The notes below the pieces were generated by a model. The model saw only the letters and a list, made by a program, of their open reading frames with translations, was not told the DNA's origin and made no database searches. From Solirubrobacterales bacterium (GTDB lineage: Bacteria > Actinomycetota > Thermoleophilia > Solirubrobacterales > Solirubrobacteraceae): 6,292 bases of DNA. The stretch is taken from positions 1-6,292 of the forward strand of contig WQXW01000111.1 of the NCBI GenBank assembly GCA_009781575.1. Reading direction: 5' to 3'. The translations under genes were made by a program, and so were the position numbers. Numbering within the stretch: the stretch's first letter is position 1; each line of letters begins with the position of its first letter. Below are positions 5,556 through 6,292 of this stretch, piece by piece.

Positions 5556-5560
5556 CCCCT
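5556..5560 (-). promoter_or_regulatory. Ribosome-binding site of the hydratase gene
   Basis: AGGGG (within AAAGGGG) lies 8 bp before the ATG at 5547 in the 28-bp gap after the YbjQ-like gene. It supports this start and translation from a shared transcript. Confidence 0.6.
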
Positions 5561-5575
5561 TTCGCTCTCTTAGGC

Positions 5576-6292
5576 TCAATTGCTGAGATCGAGGACCGGC
5601 GTGGGCGGCTCGATCGTGCCGTCGTGGCCCTCGCTGGGGATGATCGCGGTGCCGACCGCGAAGAACTCGATCGTGTGGCTGCCCCAGCCGTGGCTCTTCT
5701 CCTGGAGGTTCACACCGACGATGCCCTCGGCGCTCACCTGCTGGGCCTCGCTCTGCATGCGCTCCATCGCGAGCTCGCGCGCGTCGTACAGCGCCTGGGT
5801 GAAGTTGGTGAGCTCCACGTTGCGCCCGGTCTGGGCCAGCGACTTGAGCATCCCGCGGTGCGCGACGTGGTACACGCAGCTGCCCATCACCATCCCCACC
5901 GGCCGATGGCCGGTGCGCAGCAGCGTCCAGAAGTCCTGCCCGGAGAGGTCGCTGGTGAAGGGCCTGCCGTTGGGCGCGCGGTGCAGAACGCCCTCGCGGT
6001 GCTTCACGGCGGTGCCGATCGCGATGAACTCCGCCATGTCCTGACCCCATTCGTAGCGGCCGATGTCGAGGCGCACGCCCACCACGCCGTCGGCGCCCAG
6101 CTGATCGGCCTCCTCCTCCATGCGGGTCATCGCGAGCTGGCGCGCGGAGTACATCGCCTGCGAGAGCACGTCCAGCTCCTGGCTGCTCTTCCACCCTGCC
6201 ATCTGCAGGCCGATGTGAAAGATCGAGCTGCCCACCACGAGGCCGAGCGGATCGAAGCCAGCCTGCTTGACCAGCAGGAACTCGTTCACGGA
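5576..6292 (-). CDS. Tandem YbjQ/DUF74 (heavy-metal-binding domain) protein, 5' end outside window
   Basis: The visible 238 codons hold two copies of the YbjQ/DUF74 fold. The first has GLVVGSSIFHIG near the edge, ARQLAMTRMEEEADQLGADG and EFIAIGTAVKH. The second repeats it: FTSDLSGQDF, VGMVMGSCVYHV, ARELAMERMQSEAQQVSAEG and EFFAVGTAI. The family forms ring-like oligomers and is annotated as heavy-metal binding, but its biological role is not established. The GTG near the edge (6289) is probably not the true start: its SVNEF context matches the inside of the second repeat (SGQDF), so the protein most likely begins further upstream. No signal peptide or membrane segment is visible. The C-terminal 20 residues are Pro/Thr-rich and follow the second domain. 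It probably shares an mRNA with the hydratase gene. Confidence 0.85.
   Translation of the reverse strand, partial: SVNEFLLVKQAGFDPLGLVVGSSIFHIGLQMAGWKSSQELDVLSQAMYSARQLAMTRMEEEADQLGADGVVGVRLDIGRYEWGQDMAEFIAIGTAVKHREGVLHRAPNGRPFTSDLSGQDFWTLLRTGHRPVGMVMGSCVYHVAHRGMLKSLAQTGRNVELTNFTQALYDARELAMERMQSEAQQVSAEGIVGVNLQEKSHGWGSHTIEFFAVGTAIIPSEGHDGTIEPPTPVLDLSN

Overview
This is a very GC-rich window with long open shadow frames opposite most genes. The gene content points to a high-GC actinobacterium: a coenzyme F420 gene cluster, a two-domain YbjQ-family protein of actinobacterial type, an acyl-CoA catabolism gene pair and a VapBC module. CofE stands alone, without the nitroreductase domain fused to it in mycobacterial FbiB. 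That suggests a deeper lineage such as Thermoleophilia/Solirubrobacterales, but this placement is inference from gene content only.

Layout, right to left on the minus strand: a 5'-incomplete protein with two YbjQ/DUF74 domains (6292-5576), then 28 bp later an enoyl-CoA hydratase/isomerase gene (5547-4750) broken by one in-frame TAG at codon 196. Facing it on the plus strand is an HMG-CoA lyase family gene (3805-4731). It diverges from npdG (3780-3085), with a 24-bp gap between the two starts. In that gap the two -10-like elements overlap, and both mRNAs could be leaderless. After npdG comes a 199-bp spacer holding an AT-rich island with a strong inverted repeat. Then cofD (2885-1944), cofC (1935-1249) and cofE (1276-425) follow, packed or overlapping. 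The minus strand ends with a small VapBC pair: vapB (364-122) with a palindromic operator over its -10, and vapC (from 125, running off the left edge).

Function: CofC activates a three-carbon phosphate acid with GTP. CofD transfers the resulting phospho-acid to Fo, giving F420-0 or dehydro-F420-0. CofE adds the glutamate tail. NpdG moves hydride between F420H2 and NADP(H). The cluster therefore couples making the cofactor to loading it with electrons. HMG-CoA lyase and the hydratase belong to acyl-CoA (probably leucine or related) breakdown, but they lie on opposite strands and are not one operon.

I see no clearly new multi-gene system. The most unusual points are the nonsense codon in the hydratase gene, a five-copy heptapeptide repeat inserted in CofE, the terminator-like hairpin that faces the wrong way in the npdG-cofD spacer, and the compact symmetric divergent promoter.
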